A stretch of 10,045 bases of DNA from Zoogloea sp044344315 (GCF_044344315.1 NZ_JBIJDC010000148.1:1-10045); one strand, 5' to 3'. Counted from the stretch's first letter, positions 1 through 6,615 are shown. The notes: generated by a model from the sequence alone, not told the origin. Program-made: numbers and translations.

Positions 1-9
1 CGGGCCCGT

Positions 10-71
10 CAGGCGGGGTCTGCGCAAACTCGCCCTGCGGGCTCAAACATGCGCAGCCCTTTTTCCGCCTG
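10..71 (-). repeat. Nested hairpin repeat, module 1
   Basis: Three nested inverted repeats share one centre. The outer arms CAGGCGG (10-16) and CCGCCTG (65-71) enclose CTGCGCA (20-26) and TGCGCAG (50-56), which enclose GCCC-TGC-GGGC (32-42). On the minus strand the core (49 down to 26) reads as a 24-base motif containing TTTGAGCCCGCAGGGCGAG. It matches the core of module 2 (225-248, plus strand) at 21 of 24 positions. The two modules therefore look like copies of one structured element in opposite orientation. Confidence 0.65.
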
Positions 72-197
72 CCGAACCCTCCAGTCGGCGCGCCAGAGGG
101 GAGAGGAAATGCAGGTTACCAACGGTCAGTGCCAACAGTTCCATCCGGAGAGGCTCGGTGCATCGGAAAAGCCCGTTCCGACCCGCCGAGCAGCGCA

Positions 198-267
198 CCA
201 GCGGGCGGGGAAGTCCGGCGCGGCTGTCTGAGCCCGAAGGGCGAGTTCCGCGTCGGCCGCCTGCTGG
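198..267 (+). repeat. Nested hairpin repeat, module 2
   Basis: A long imperfect inverted repeat. The left arm at 198-223 starts CCAGCGGGCGG and ends CCGGCGCGG. The right arm at 248-267 starts CCGCGTCGG and ends CCGCCTGCTGG. They pair across a core at 225-248 that contains its own small hairpin, GCCC-GAA-GGGC (232-242). The core contains CTGAGCCCGAAGGGCGAG and is the inverted partner of the core at 26-49. A further short pairing, CCCGCC (182-187) with GGCGGG (204-209), is possible as an alternative fold. Confidence 0.65.
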
Positions 268-282
268 GAGCAGCGCAGGGCA

Positions 283-374
283 GTCATTCGCGCAGCGAAT
301 GACCGGGGTGGCCGGGTCGCCTTCTTTGCCTTCTTTCTTGGCGAAGCAAGAAAGAAGGTCGCCCGCCGGGGCGA
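283..374. repeat. Run of three perfect hairpins (module 3)
   Basis: Three perfect hairpins follow one another. The first is GTCATTCGC / GCGAATGAC (283-291 and 295-303) with a 3-base loop. The second is CCTTCTTTCTTG / CAAGAAAGAAGG (329-340 and 347-358) with the loop GCGAAG. The third is TCGCCC / GGGCGA (359-364 and 369-374) with the loop GCCG. No T-run follows, so these are not ordinary intrinsic terminators. I recall the second and third, a C/T-rich stem followed by GTCGCCCGCCGGGGCGA, as a recurrent signature of a widespread proteobacterial intergenic repeat. That link is from memory and untested. Confidence 0.65.
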
Positions 375-478
375 ATTCCCGGCCGATGTAACGCCAAGCA
401 ACGGAAAGCCCGTAAGCAAGAGCTCAAGCCTTACCTGTCGAAGCGAAAGCGCTTTTCACACTTAACGCGAACATAGCC

Positions 479-547
479 AATTCATTCGACCTCGACGCGC
501 CAAACCATCGACATGCCGGTGATCGCAAGTTCGCGGTCGAATGAATT
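479..547. repeat. Perfect 13-bp inverted repeat around 43 bp
   Basis: AATTCATTCGACC at 479-491 is repeated exactly in inverse as GGTCGAATGAATT at 535-547, with 43 bases between. The arms are AT-richer than their surroundings. No clear direct repeat flanks them, so evidence for transposition is lacking. The structure lies about 30 bases beyond the stop codon of the minus-strand gene at 580-1101. It could form a hairpin at the end of the bamD transcript, but there is no T-run. Other options are a miniature mobile element or a remnant of insertion-sequence ends. Confidence 0.6.
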
Positions 548-579
548 AGACCCCACCGGAGAGGCCTCGCTGGCAGTCT

Positions 580-1101
580 TCAGAGGCTGGGCTCGGAGAC
601 AAACCCGAATCGGGCCGCCACCTCGGCCTGCATGATCCGCCCTACTGAAACCGCTTTGCCCGCCCAGTGCAGACTCAGGGGCGCATCCTGTTTTTCCAGG
701 TCACCCTCCAGGCGTGCGCAGAAAGCAGCCAGATCCCGGTCGTTCAGCAGCGCCACGCCATGCTCGCAGCCCAGCAGCAGGCTGCCGTCCTCATCCAGCC
801 ACGCTTCGGTCACGGTGTTTGCCGGCAGGCCGGTGTGGGTTTCAAGCTGCTCGGCACTGGCCAGGCGCAGGATCAGGGGCGTGTAGTCGAGGCTGACAAA
901 AACCTGCTGCGGGCCGTTCTGGAAAAACCAGCGCCCGTCTGAGGTAGGCTGATAGTTGCGTCCGATGAAGGCGTTCAGCCCGGCGTGGCGGATAGGCCCT
1001 TCCGGCACCCGCCACTCGCCCCGGCGGCTCAGACGCAGCCAGCCGGTGCACGAAGGCACGTTCGGCCACTTGACCAGGGCCAGGCGAACGGCCTCATCCA
1101 T
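580..1101 (-). CDS. Conserved-type protein of unknown function, downstream of bamD
   Basis: This 173-residue protein has no signal peptide, no membrane segment and no catalytic motif that I recognise. The middle is rich in predicted beta strand with many aromatic residues (GRNYQPTSDGRWFFQNGPQQ, about residues 47-66). The C-terminal half has short acidic and hydrophobic stretches, including CEHGVALLNDRDLAAF. It may belong to one of the numbered DUF families of betaproteobacteria, but I cannot name which. The ATG at 1101 lies only 15 bases after the bamD stop codon, with no strong Shine-Dalgarno, so it is probably read from the bamD transcript and may be translationally coupled. The even codon use and close packing argue that it is a real gene. 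Any envelope-related role is inferred only from its neighbour. Confidence 0.8.
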   Translation of the reverse strand: MDEAVRLALVKWPNVPSCTGWLRLSRRGEWRVPEGPIRHAGLNAFIGRNYQPTSDGRWFFQNGPQQVFVSLDYTPLILRLASAEQLETHTGLPANTVTEAWLDEDGSLLLGCEHGVALLNDRDLAAFCARLEGDLEKQDAPLSLHWAGKAVSVGRIMQAEVAARFGFVSEPSL

Positions 1102-1116
1102 GGGGTGGGCGTCCGC

Positions 1117-1920
1117 TTACCAGAGCTTCCACCAGGCGGCCTTGCGGTCCGTCGGGGCGTCGGCGGTCAGGTAGGTGCTTTTCGGGAAGTTGGTGCGCAG
1201 CACCCGCTGTGCATCGTCGCGCAACTCGGTGAGCTTCAGCGCGTCGTAGCTCTTCACCATCAGAAACAGGGCTTCCTCGGTGGCGGGCGACTGGGGAAAG
1301 TCCCTGATCACCGTCTGAGCCCGGTTGGCTGATGCCAGGAAGGCGCTGCGGCGGTAGTAGTAACGCGCCACGTGCACTTCGTGGGAGGCCAGCGCATTCA
1401 CCAGGTAGCGCATGCGCAGGGTCGCATCGGGGGCGTACTTGCTCTCCGGGAAACGCTGCACCAGCTCCTTGAAGGTGTTGAACGAGGCGCGGGCCGCCTT
1501 GGTGTCGCGCTCAGAGAGATCCTGATTGGCCAATGCGCCGAGCAGGCCCAGATCTTCATTGAAGTTGGCCAGGCCCTTCAGGTAGAAGGCGTAGTCCACG
1601 TTCGGGTGGTTAGGGTGCAGCTTGATGAAGCGCTCGCAGGCCGCGATGGCCGAGGCCGGCTCGTTGGACTTGTAGTAAGCGTAAGCCACTTCGAGCTGGG
1701 ACTGCTGGGCATAGCGGCCATAGGGATAGCGCGCCTCCAGCTTCTCGAACATCTTGATGGCCCTATCCCAGGCGCCATCGGACATGGACTCCTTGGCCTC
1801 CGAGTAGAGCTTCTGGGCGCTCCAGCCGTTGGTTTCGTCGATCTGGTCGGGCAGGCCGCTACAGCCAGCGAGCAGAAGGAAGCCGGCAAGCGTTAAACTA
1901 CGCAGGGTGAAATGCGCCAT
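1117..1920 (-). CDS. bamD: Outer-membrane assembly lipoprotein BamD (ComL)
   Basis: BamD is the essential lipoprotein of the BAM complex, which folds beta-barrel proteins into the outer membrane together with BamA. The 267-residue product starts with a lipoprotein signal: Arg7, a hydrophobic stretch, then lipobox LLAGC with Cys20 as the lipidated residue. After it come TPR-like helical repeats, for example LYSEAKESMSDGAWDRAIKM at about 38-57, then a segment with YPYGRYAQQSQLEVAYAYYK (about 65-84), and FIKLHPNHPNVDYAFYLKGL further on, typical of the YfiO/ComL family. Length is slightly above the roughly 245 residues of E. coli BamD; the extra is mainly a C-terminal tail ending AAWWKLW. The ATG at 1920 fits the position of the signal peptide. 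It is divergent from rluD and is followed closely by the gene at 580-1101. A TATAAT box lies just upstream at 1950-1955. Confidence 0.96.
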   Translation of the reverse strand: MAHFTLRSLTLAGFLLLAGCSGLPDQIDETNGWSAQKLYSEAKESMSDGAWDRAIKMFEKLEARYPYGRYAQQSQLEVAYAYYKSNEPASAIAACERFIKLHPNHPNVDYAFYLKGLANFNEDLGLLGALANQDLSERDTKAARASFNTFKELVQRFPESKYAPDATLRMRYLVNALASHEVHVARYYYRRSAFLASANRAQTVIRDFPQSPATEEALFLMVKSYDALKLTELRDDAQRVLRTNFPKSTYLTADAPTDRKAAWWKLW

Positions 1921-1930
1921 TGAAAACTCT

Positions 1931-2896
1931 TTGGAAGAAGACTGGAGCGATTATAGCCCAGCCATCCCTTCCCCCTCTCCGCAGCGCGAGTCTATTCCTG
2001 ACGACTGTGCCGGCCTCCGGGCCGACCAGGCGCTCGCTCGCCTGTTTCCCGAACATTCCCGCAGCCGCCTGCAGGCCTGGCTGAAGTCCGGGCGGATCCT
2101 CATCGACGGGGCCTCGCCGGATTCCAAGACCAAGGTCTGGGGGGGCGAAACCATACTGGTCAGCCCCGAGCCCTCGGATGCCATGCTGGCCGAGCAGGCC
2201 GAGGACATCCCGCTCCAGGTCATCCACGAGGACGACACCGTGCTGGTCATCGACAAGCCGGTCGGCCTGGTGGTGCATCCGGGCAGCGGCAACTGGTCCG
2301 GCACCCTGCTCAATGCCCTGCTGTTTCGCCACACGGGGTTTCGCGAGCTGCCCCGGGCCGGCATCGTCCATCGGCTCGACAAGGACACCAGCGGTCTGCT
2401 CGTGGTGGCCCGCACCCTTGAGGCCCAGACCGATCTGGTCCGTCAGCTCCAGGCCCGCACCGTCAAGCGCCACTATCTGGCCCTCGTCCATGGGCAGCCG
2501 GGGGCGAGTGGCGAAGTGAACGCGCCCATCGGCCGGCATCCGGTCCAGCGTACCAAGATGGCCGTCGTGCCCGGCGGGCGTGAGGCCCTGACCCGCTATC
2601 GGGTCATCGAGCGCTTCGCCCGCGCCACCCTGGTCGAATGCGAGCTCGCCACCGGCCGTACCCACCAGATCCGCGTACACATGGCCCACATCGGCCACCC
2701 GCTGATCGGCGACGCTACCTACGGCAAGGCGCGCAGCGCCGACCCGCGTCTCGACGCCTTCCCCCGCCAGGCCCTGCACGCCTGGCAGCTGGGTCTTATC
2801 CACCCCCGCAGCGGCGAGCCCTGCCGCTGGGAAACCGCCTTGCCCGACGATTTTGAAGGCCTGCTCGCCCTCTTGCGCAGCGGCACCGCCCCATGA
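1931..2896 (+). CDS. rluD: 23S rRNA pseudouridine synthase, RluD type
   Basis: RluD converts uridines 1911, 1915 and 1917 (E. coli numbering) in helix 69 of 23S rRNA to pseudouridine. From the TTG at 1931 the product has 321 residues, near the 326 of E. coli RluD. An S4 RNA-binding domain occupies about residues 27-90 (GLRADQALARLF, then SRSRLQAWLKSGRI). The catalytic domain carries the family motif HRLDKDTSGLLVVAR with the catalytic aspartate at about 150, and the later motif TGRTHQIRVHMAHIGHPLIG at about 241-260. No ATG is available near the expected N-terminus. The options are TTG 1931, GTG 1907 or an ATG at 1829 deep inside antisense bamD. I prefer 1931 on length alone; no candidate has a convincing Shine-Dalgarno. 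The stop overlaps the pgeF start in ATGA. Confidence 0.93.
   Translation: MEEDWSDYSPAIPSPSPQRESIPDDCAGLRADQALARLFPEHSRSRLQAWLKSGRILIDGASPDSKTKVWGGETILVSPEPSDAMLAEQAEDIPLQVIHEDDTVLVIDKPVGLVVHPGSGNWSGTLLNALLFRHTGFRELPRAGIVHRLDKDTSGLLVVARTLEAQTDLVRQLQARTVKRHYLALVHGQPGASGEVNAPIGRHPVQRTKMAVVPGGREALTRYRVIERFARATLVECELATGRTHQIRVHMAHIGHPLIGDATYGKARSADPRLDAFPRQALHAWQLGLIHPRSGEPCRWETALPDDFEGLLALLRSGTAP
1950..1955 (-). promoter_or_regulatory. Probable -10 box of the bamD promoter
   Basis: On the minus strand 1955-1950 reads TATAAT, a perfect sigma-70 -10 hexamer. Transcription would start near 1943, giving a leader of about 23 bases before the bamD ATG at 1920. A weak AAGAG Shine-Dalgarno lies in that leader. 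No good -35 is visible at 16-18 bases. The box falls inside the beginning of the divergent rluD coding region if rluD starts at 1931 or further left. Confidence 0.5.
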
Positions 2897-3645
2897 ACGA
2901 TTCCTGGATCCAACCCGATTGGCCCGCACCGGCCCGCGTCAAGGCCCTGTCCACCACCCGCGCCGGTGGTGTCGGAGAGGCGCCTTATGACACCCTCAAT
3001 CTCGGTACCCATGTCGGCGACGACCCGTCCCGGGTGGCCGACAATCGTGGCATCGTCCGTCAGGCTCTGCCAGCCGAACCGCGCTGGCTCAACCAGGTGC
3101 ACGGAAGCACGGTGGTGGATGCCGCCGCCGGAGATGGCGTGCCCGATGCCGATGCCGCCTTCACCCGTGAGCCGGGGCGTGTCTGTGCAGTCATGACCGC
3201 CGACTGCCTGCCCGTGCTGCTCTGTGACCGGGCCGGGACCGTCGTTGCGGCAGCCCATGCCGGCTGGCGAGGGCTCTTTGACGGCGTGATCGAGGCGACC
3301 GTCGAAGCCATGGGCGTACCTCCGGGCCAGCTTCTGGCCTGGCTCGGCCCGGCCATCGGCCCCGATGCCTTCGAAGTGGGGGGCGAGGTCCGGGCGGCCT
3401 TCATGGGGCACAATCCGGCAGCCGAAGCAGCGTTTCGGCCATCCCCCAACCAGCACAAGTGGCTGGCCAACATCTACCTGCTGGCCCGTCAACGCCTGGT
3501 GCGTGCCGGTGTGACCGGAATCCATGGCGGCGACGCGTGCACGGTGAGTGATCCGGCACGCTTCTTCTCCTACCGCCGGGACGGCGTGACCGGACGCATG
3601 GCCTCCCTCATCTGGCTGGACTCACCGATTCCGGCGGACCACTGA
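2893..3645 (+). CDS. pgeF: PgeF / YfiH laccase-domain protein (peptidoglycan editing factor)
   Basis: The family (Cu-oxidase_4, formerly DUF152) is widely annotated as polyphenol oxidase or laccase. E. coli YfiH was reported to act as a peptidoglycan editing factor that removes wrongly made UDP-MurNAc-Ser/Gly precursors, and related proteins act on purine nucleosides. The 250-residue product is close to the usual length. The three metal-binding or catalytic residues are present: His70 in NQVHG, Cys105 in TADCLPVLL, and His122 in AHAGWRG. GPAIGPDAFEVG and the C-terminal FFSYRRDG are also typical. There is no signal peptide, so it is cytoplasmic. The start ATG overlaps the rluD stop by 4 bases (ATGA) and has no clear Shine-Dalgarno, which implies translational coupling to rluD. 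This rluD-pgeF pairing is common in proteobacteria. Confidence 0.94.
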   Translation: MNDSWIQPDWPAPARVKALSTTRAGGVGEAPYDTLNLGTHVGDDPSRVADNRGIVRQALPAEPRWLNQVHGSTVVDAAAGDGVPDADAAFTREPGRVCAVMTADCLPVLLCDRAGTVVAAAHAGWRGLFDGVIEATVEAMGVPPGQLLAWLGPAIGPDAFEVGGEVRAAFMGHNPAAEAAFRPSPNQHKWLANIYLLARQRLVRAGVTGIHGGDACTVSDPARFFSYRRDGVTGRMASLIWLDSPIPADH

Positions 3646-3648
3646 CGT

Positions 3649-3654
3649 TATACT
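3649..3654 (+). promoter_or_regulatory. Possible -10 box upstream of the ZIP transporter gene
   Basis: TATACT at 3649-3654 differs from TATAAT at one position and sits in the 31-base gap between pgeF and the next gene, about 22 bases before the ATG at 3677. No clear -35 is seen, and the candidate overlaps the end of pgeF, so read-through from rluD-pgeF is equally possible. Confidence 0.35.
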
Positions 3655-3676
3655 GCGCGGCCCTTTTGATCATCGA

Positions 3677-4480
3677 ATGCCCATGACCCCCCTTGCCTGG
3701 ATTGTCGTGATGAGTTTTGCCGGGGGGCTGCTCAGTGTGCTGGTGGCTGCCGCGCTGTCCTGGGCCGCCCGCCCCACCTGGGTGCCGACCCTCATCAGCT
3801 ATGCCATTGGCGCCCTGCTGGGGGCCGCCTTCCTTGAAGTCCTGCCCCACGCCATCGAGGCGGCCGAAAGCCCCGAACGTGCCGCCATGAACATCCTGGC
3901 CGGCATCCTGATTTTTTTCGTGCTGGAAAAACTGGTTCTATGGCGTCACTGCCATGACGAGGGCTGTCACGGGCACGGTCACGACCATCACGGGCACGCC
4001 GTCACCGAGGCTCACGACCACGGGCGAAGCGGCCTGCTCATCCTGGTGGGCGACACCTTTCACAACTTCGTCGATGGTGTGCTCATCGCTGCCGCCTTCG
4101 TGGAAAGCACGCCCCTGGGCATCGTTACCGCCCTGGCCATCATTGCCCATGAAATCCCCCAGGAAGCGGGTGATTTCCTGATCCTGCTGCATTCCGGCTA
4201 CAGCCGCACCAAGGCCCTGGCTTTCAATCTGCTGTCCAGCCTCGCCACGCTGGTGGGGGGCATCCTCGCCTACTTCGCACTGTCCCACATGCAGTCGCTG
4301 GTGCCGGTGTTTCTCGCCCTTGCTGCCGCGAGTATGATTTACGTCGCTGTGGCCGATCTCATTCCGGGTTTGCATAAACGGACTGAATTGCGCGCCACTG
4401 CCCAGCAGGTATTATTGATCGCTGCCGGCATCGCCTCCATCGTTCTGGCCCATCCCCTCGCGGAGCGAGCGCTGGGCTGA
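3677..4480 (+). CDS. ZIP-family divalent metal transporter
   Basis: This is a 267-residue inner-membrane protein with about eight hydrophobic segments, as expected for ZIP (SLC39) transporters, which bring zinc, iron or other divalent metals into the cytoplasm. The signature transmembrane segments are present: FLEVLPHA (52-59), HNFVDGVLIAAAF (129-141), and HEIPQEAGDF (158-167), whose His158, Glu159, Gln162 and Glu163 correspond to the binuclear metal site. Between the third and fourth segments is a His-rich loop, about residues 91-115, with Cys91-region motifs such as HCHDEGCHGHGHDHHGHA, a probable metal-sensing or metal-holding loop. The start could also be the ATG six bases later; neither has a good Shine-Dalgarno. 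The 3' end overlaps an opposite-strand gene by 69 bases. The transported metal cannot be told from sequence. Confidence 0.92.
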   Translation: MPMTPLAWIVVMSFAGGLLSVLVAAALSWAARPTWVPTLISYAIGALLGAAFLEVLPHAIEAAESPERAAMNILAGILIFFVLEKLVLWRHCHDEGCHGHGHDHHGHAVTEAHDHGRSGLLILVGDTFHNFVDGVLIAAAFVESTPLGIVTALAIIAHEIPQEAGDFLILLHSGYSRTKALAFNLLSSLATLVGGILAYFALSHMQSLVPVFLALAAASMIYVAVADLIPGLHKRTELRATAQQVLLIAAGIASIVLAHPLAERALG

Positions 4481-4636
4481 ACGGCGACGACGGGCAGGCG
4501 TACCGAAGAGCCATAAAAACAGGGAGAGCGGCGCAAGGCCATAGAACAAAAAAGTCAAAATCCCGCCGACCACAGTTGTTTCGGTTACCGTGGCGAGCAG
4601 GGCGACATAAATCCAAGCGATAGCAACGATATACAT
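4412..4636 (-). CDS. Small two-helix membrane protein of unknown function
   Basis: A 74-residue product beginning MYIVAIAWIYVALLATVTET. Two hydrophobic segments (about residues 2-17 and 23-45, the latter with LTFLFYGLAPLSLFLWLFG) are followed by a basic stretch, TPARRRRSAQR, and a polar tail. By the positive-inside rule the tail is cytoplasmic. It resembles small hypothetical membrane proteins that I recall from many betaproteobacteria, but no function is known to me. The open frame continues upstream to 4720, but that extension is polar and would cover the phaC leader, so I start at 4636. GGAGA lies immediately before the ATG, unusually close for a Shine-Dalgarno. The last 69 bases run antisense to the end of the ZIP gene. 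It is head-to-head with phaC. Confidence 0.75.
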   Translation of the reverse strand: MYIVAIAWIYVALLATVTETTVVGGILTFLFYGLAPLSLFLWLFGTPARRRRSAQRSLREGMGQNDGGDAGSDQ

Positions 4637-4735
4637 TCTCCGGATTCTACAAGGCCGCAAGGCAGGCCGGGGGAGGTGTTGGTCTGATCCGACCGCACCG
4701 CTTCGTTGCACGAGGCACACAACAAGGAGAGGTGG
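4637..4735. promoter_or_regulatory. Divergent control region between the small membrane protein gene and phaC
   Basis: These 99 bases separate two divergent starts and must hold both promoters unless phaC is read from upstream. On the minus strand TAGAAT (4649-4644) could be a -10 box ending 7 bases before the ATG at 4636, which would give a leaderless or nearly leaderless transcript. On the plus strand I find no convincing sigma-70 or sigma-54 promoter. The phaC Shine-Dalgarno AAGGAGAGG (4724-4732) is strong and decides the phaC start at 4736 rather than the in-frame ATG at 4706. I could not identify a PhaR-binding site. Confidence 0.4.
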
Positions 4736-6475
4736 ATGTCTGTAACACCGGAGCAGTCTGCAGAGGCACTACAGGGCATGTTCAAGTTCGGCCAATCGCT
4801 GGCTGAAGGCTTTTTTGATTTCCTCGGCAAGCAGAACGCTGCGATCCAGCAGGTCGCACCTGCCACGGCGCCGCAGATTCCCCTGCCTGAAACCCAGGAG
4901 CTCGCCCGGCTCCAGAAAGAACTTGCCGAAGCCCACGCCCGCCTTTGGACGTCCATGGCCCAGGCGCGTCCCGGCGAACCCGTCGAACCGATGGTCCAGC
5001 CCCAGCCCGGCGACCGCCGCTTTGCTGCGCCCGAGTGGTCGTCCAGCCCGGTCTACGACTACATCCGCCAGGCCTACCTGCTCAACGCCGACTACCTCGC
5101 CAAGGTGTCCGACGCCCTGCCCGTGGCCGACGGTCGCAGCAAGGCCCGCATGCAGTTCCTGACCCGCCAGTACATCGACGCCCTGGCGCCGTCCAACTTT
5201 GCGGCCACCAACCCCGAGTTCATCCAGACGGCCCTCGCCACCAAGGGCGAGAGCATCACCCAGGGCATCAAGAACCTGATGGGTGACATGGAGAAGGGGC
5301 GCATCTCCATGACCGATGACTCGGCCTTCGAGATCGGCACCAACCTGGCCACCACGCCCGGCTCCGTCATCTACGAGAACGAGCTGATCCAGCTGATCCA
5401 GTACGCACCGCTCACCGAAAAGGTCTACAAGACCCCGCTGCTGATCGTGCCGCCCTGTATCAACAAGTTCTACATCATGGATCTGCAGCCGGCCAACTCG
5501 CTGGTGCGCTTCATCGTCGAACAAGGCTTTACCGTCTTCCTCGTATCCTGGAAGAACGCCAAGGCCGAGCAAGCCCACTTCGGCTGGGACGACTACCTCG
5601 AAAAAGGCCCCATCACCGCCCTCCAGGTGGTGCGTGAAGTCACCAAGGTCGACAAGCCCAACGTCCTCGGCTTCTGCGTCGGCGGCACCATCCTGTCGTC
5701 CTCCCTCGCCGTGTTGCGCGCCAAGGGCGAAGACCCGGCCGAAAGCCTAACCCTCATGACCACCCTGCTTGATTTCGCCGATGCTGGCGAAATCGGCTGC
5801 CTGGTGGACGAAGCCTCCGTCGCCGCCCGCGAAGCCGCCATCGGCAAGGGCGGCCTGCTGATGGGCCGCGAGCTGGCGCAAGTCTTCTCCAGCCTGCGGG
5901 CCAACGACCTCATCTGGCAATACGTGGTCGGCAACTACCTCAAGGGCAAGCAACCGGAAGCCTTCGATCTGCTGTACTGGAACTCCGACAGCACCAACCT
6001 TTCCGGCCCCTTCCTCGCCTGGTACCTGCGCAACATGTACCTCGAGAACAACCTGCGCGTGCCCGGCAAGCTCGAGATGCTCGGCGTCAAGGTAGACATG
6101 GGCAAGGTCGACCTGCCCGCCTACCTCCTCGCCACCCGCGAAGACCACATCGTCCCCTGGACCAGCGCCTACCTGGTGCGTCAGATCCTCGGCGGTGAAA
6201 CCACCTTCGTGCTGGGCGCCAGCGGCCACATCGCCGGCGCCATCAACCCGGCCTCGAAGAACCGCCGCAGCTACTGGACCAGCGACTCCCAGGCTTCCGT
6301 GCCCGAGGAGTGGCTCGACACCGCTGCTGAGCAAAAGGGCAGCTGGTGGCTGCACTGGATCGAATGGCTCAAGACGCGCAGCGGCACCCAGATCGCCGCC
6401 CGCAGCAAGCCCGGCAACGCAAAATACAAGGTCATCGAAGCGGCCCCCGGCCGTTACGTCAAGGAAAAGGCCTGA
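4736..6475 (+). CDS. phaC: Class I polyhydroxyalkanoate synthase
   Basis: PhaC polymerises (R)-3-hydroxyacyl-CoA, mainly 3-hydroxybutyryl-CoA, into PHA at the granule surface with release of CoA. The 579-residue product has a variable N-terminal domain (to about residue 200) and an alpha/beta-hydrolase catalytic domain. The lipase-like box GFCVGGT carries the nucleophile Cys314. The other triad members are Asp470 (ATREDHIVPW) and His498 (GASGHIAGAINP). Conserved family segments PPCINKFYIMDL and FLVSWKNA are present. The length and the single-subunit layout fit class I synthases such as that of Cupriavidus necator (589 residues). The strong Shine-Dalgarno fixes the start at 4736. It is followed by two reductase genes on the same strand, after a 140-base gap. 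Confidence 0.97.
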   Translation: MSVTPEQSAEALQGMFKFGQSLAEGFFDFLGKQNAAIQQVAPATAPQIPLPETQELARLQKELAEAHARLWTSMAQARPGEPVEPMVQPQPGDRRFAAPEWSSSPVYDYIRQAYLLNADYLAKVSDALPVADGRSKARMQFLTRQYIDALAPSNFAATNPEFIQTALATKGESITQGIKNLMGDMEKGRISMTDDSAFEIGTNLATTPGSVIYENELIQLIQYAPLTEKVYKTPLLIVPPCINKFYIMDLQPANSLVRFIVEQGFTVFLVSWKNAKAEQAHFGWDDYLEKGPITALQVVREVTKVDKPNVLGFCVGGTILSSSLAVLRAKGEDPAESLTLMTTLLDFADAGEIGCLVDEASVAAREAAIGKGGLLMGRELAQVFSSLRANDLIWQYVVGNYLKGKQPEAFDLLYWNSDSTNLSGPFLAWYLRNMYLENNLRVPGKLEMLGVKVDMGKVDLPAYLLATREDHIVPWTSAYLVRQILGGETTFVLGASGHIAGAINPASKNRRSYWTSDSQASVPEEWLDTAAEQKGSWWLHWIEWLKTRSGTQIAARSKPGNAKYKVIEAAPGRYVKEKA

Positions 6476-6615
6476 GCTTCACCTCCCGCACGGCTGGCCC
6501 GTGCCGGAGCGCACACCCTATAAAAGAAGAAACGCGCTGGCGGCGAGACAACAACGGGGGCGCTGTCGGCGTTCAAGTCACCCCCGCATAAATTACGAAC
6601 AAGGAGGGAGAAAAC
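6476..6615 (+). promoter_or_regulatory. Leader region of the first reductase gene
   Basis: The 140-base gap after phaC has two inverted repeats. GCACGG / CCGTGC (6488-6493 and 6499-6504) is not followed by a T-run, so it is not a clear terminator. CGGGGG / CCCCCG (6555-6560 and 6581-6586) would form a hairpin in the leader just before the ribosome binding site. A possible -10 box, TATAAA, lies at 6519-6524 without a good -35. A strong Shine-Dalgarno, AAGGAGGGAG, at 6601-6610 precedes the ATG at 6616. The gap size allows separate expression of the reductases from phaC. Confidence 0.4.

Larger units (their letters stand above)
1..579. other. Gene-free, repeat-rich intergenic region
   Basis: This 579-base stretch has several short open frames on both strands (for example 126-419 minus and 158-391 plus). 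All of them run through hairpin repeats, have low-complexity Arg/Ser/Pro/Ala translations and lack convincing ribosome binding sites, so I do not call genes. The stretch holds at least five inverted-repeat structures: 10-71, 198-267, 283-303, 329-358 and 359-374. A separate 13-bp inverted repeat lies at 479-547. Similar hairpin clusters recur, as I recall, in many betaproteobacterial and some gammaproteobacterial genomes, where their translations appear as spurious hypothetical proteins. The left limit of the cluster may lie outside the window. Confidence 0.7.

Noticed and set aside
126..419. 97-residue minus-strand frame (and 158-391 plus) in the left intergenic region
   Set aside because: Both run straight through hairpin repeats. 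Similar translations are, as I recall, common spurious annotations of the same repeat in other genomes.
1898..2929. 343-codon open frame on the minus strand opposite rluD
   Set aside because: Antisense to an intact RluD with all motifs; the translation shows no recognisable domain.
4706..4735. Upstream in-frame ATG for phaC giving ten more residues
   Set aside because: The ATG at 4736 has a strong Shine-Dalgarno, AAGGAGAGG, at good spacing and gives the usual PhaC N-terminus; the upstream ATG has none.
6496..6511. Possible sigma-54 promoter upstream of the first phaB (TGG followed by GAGC)
   Set aside because: The spacing between GG and GC is 11 bases where 10 is required, and the rest of the consensus is poor.
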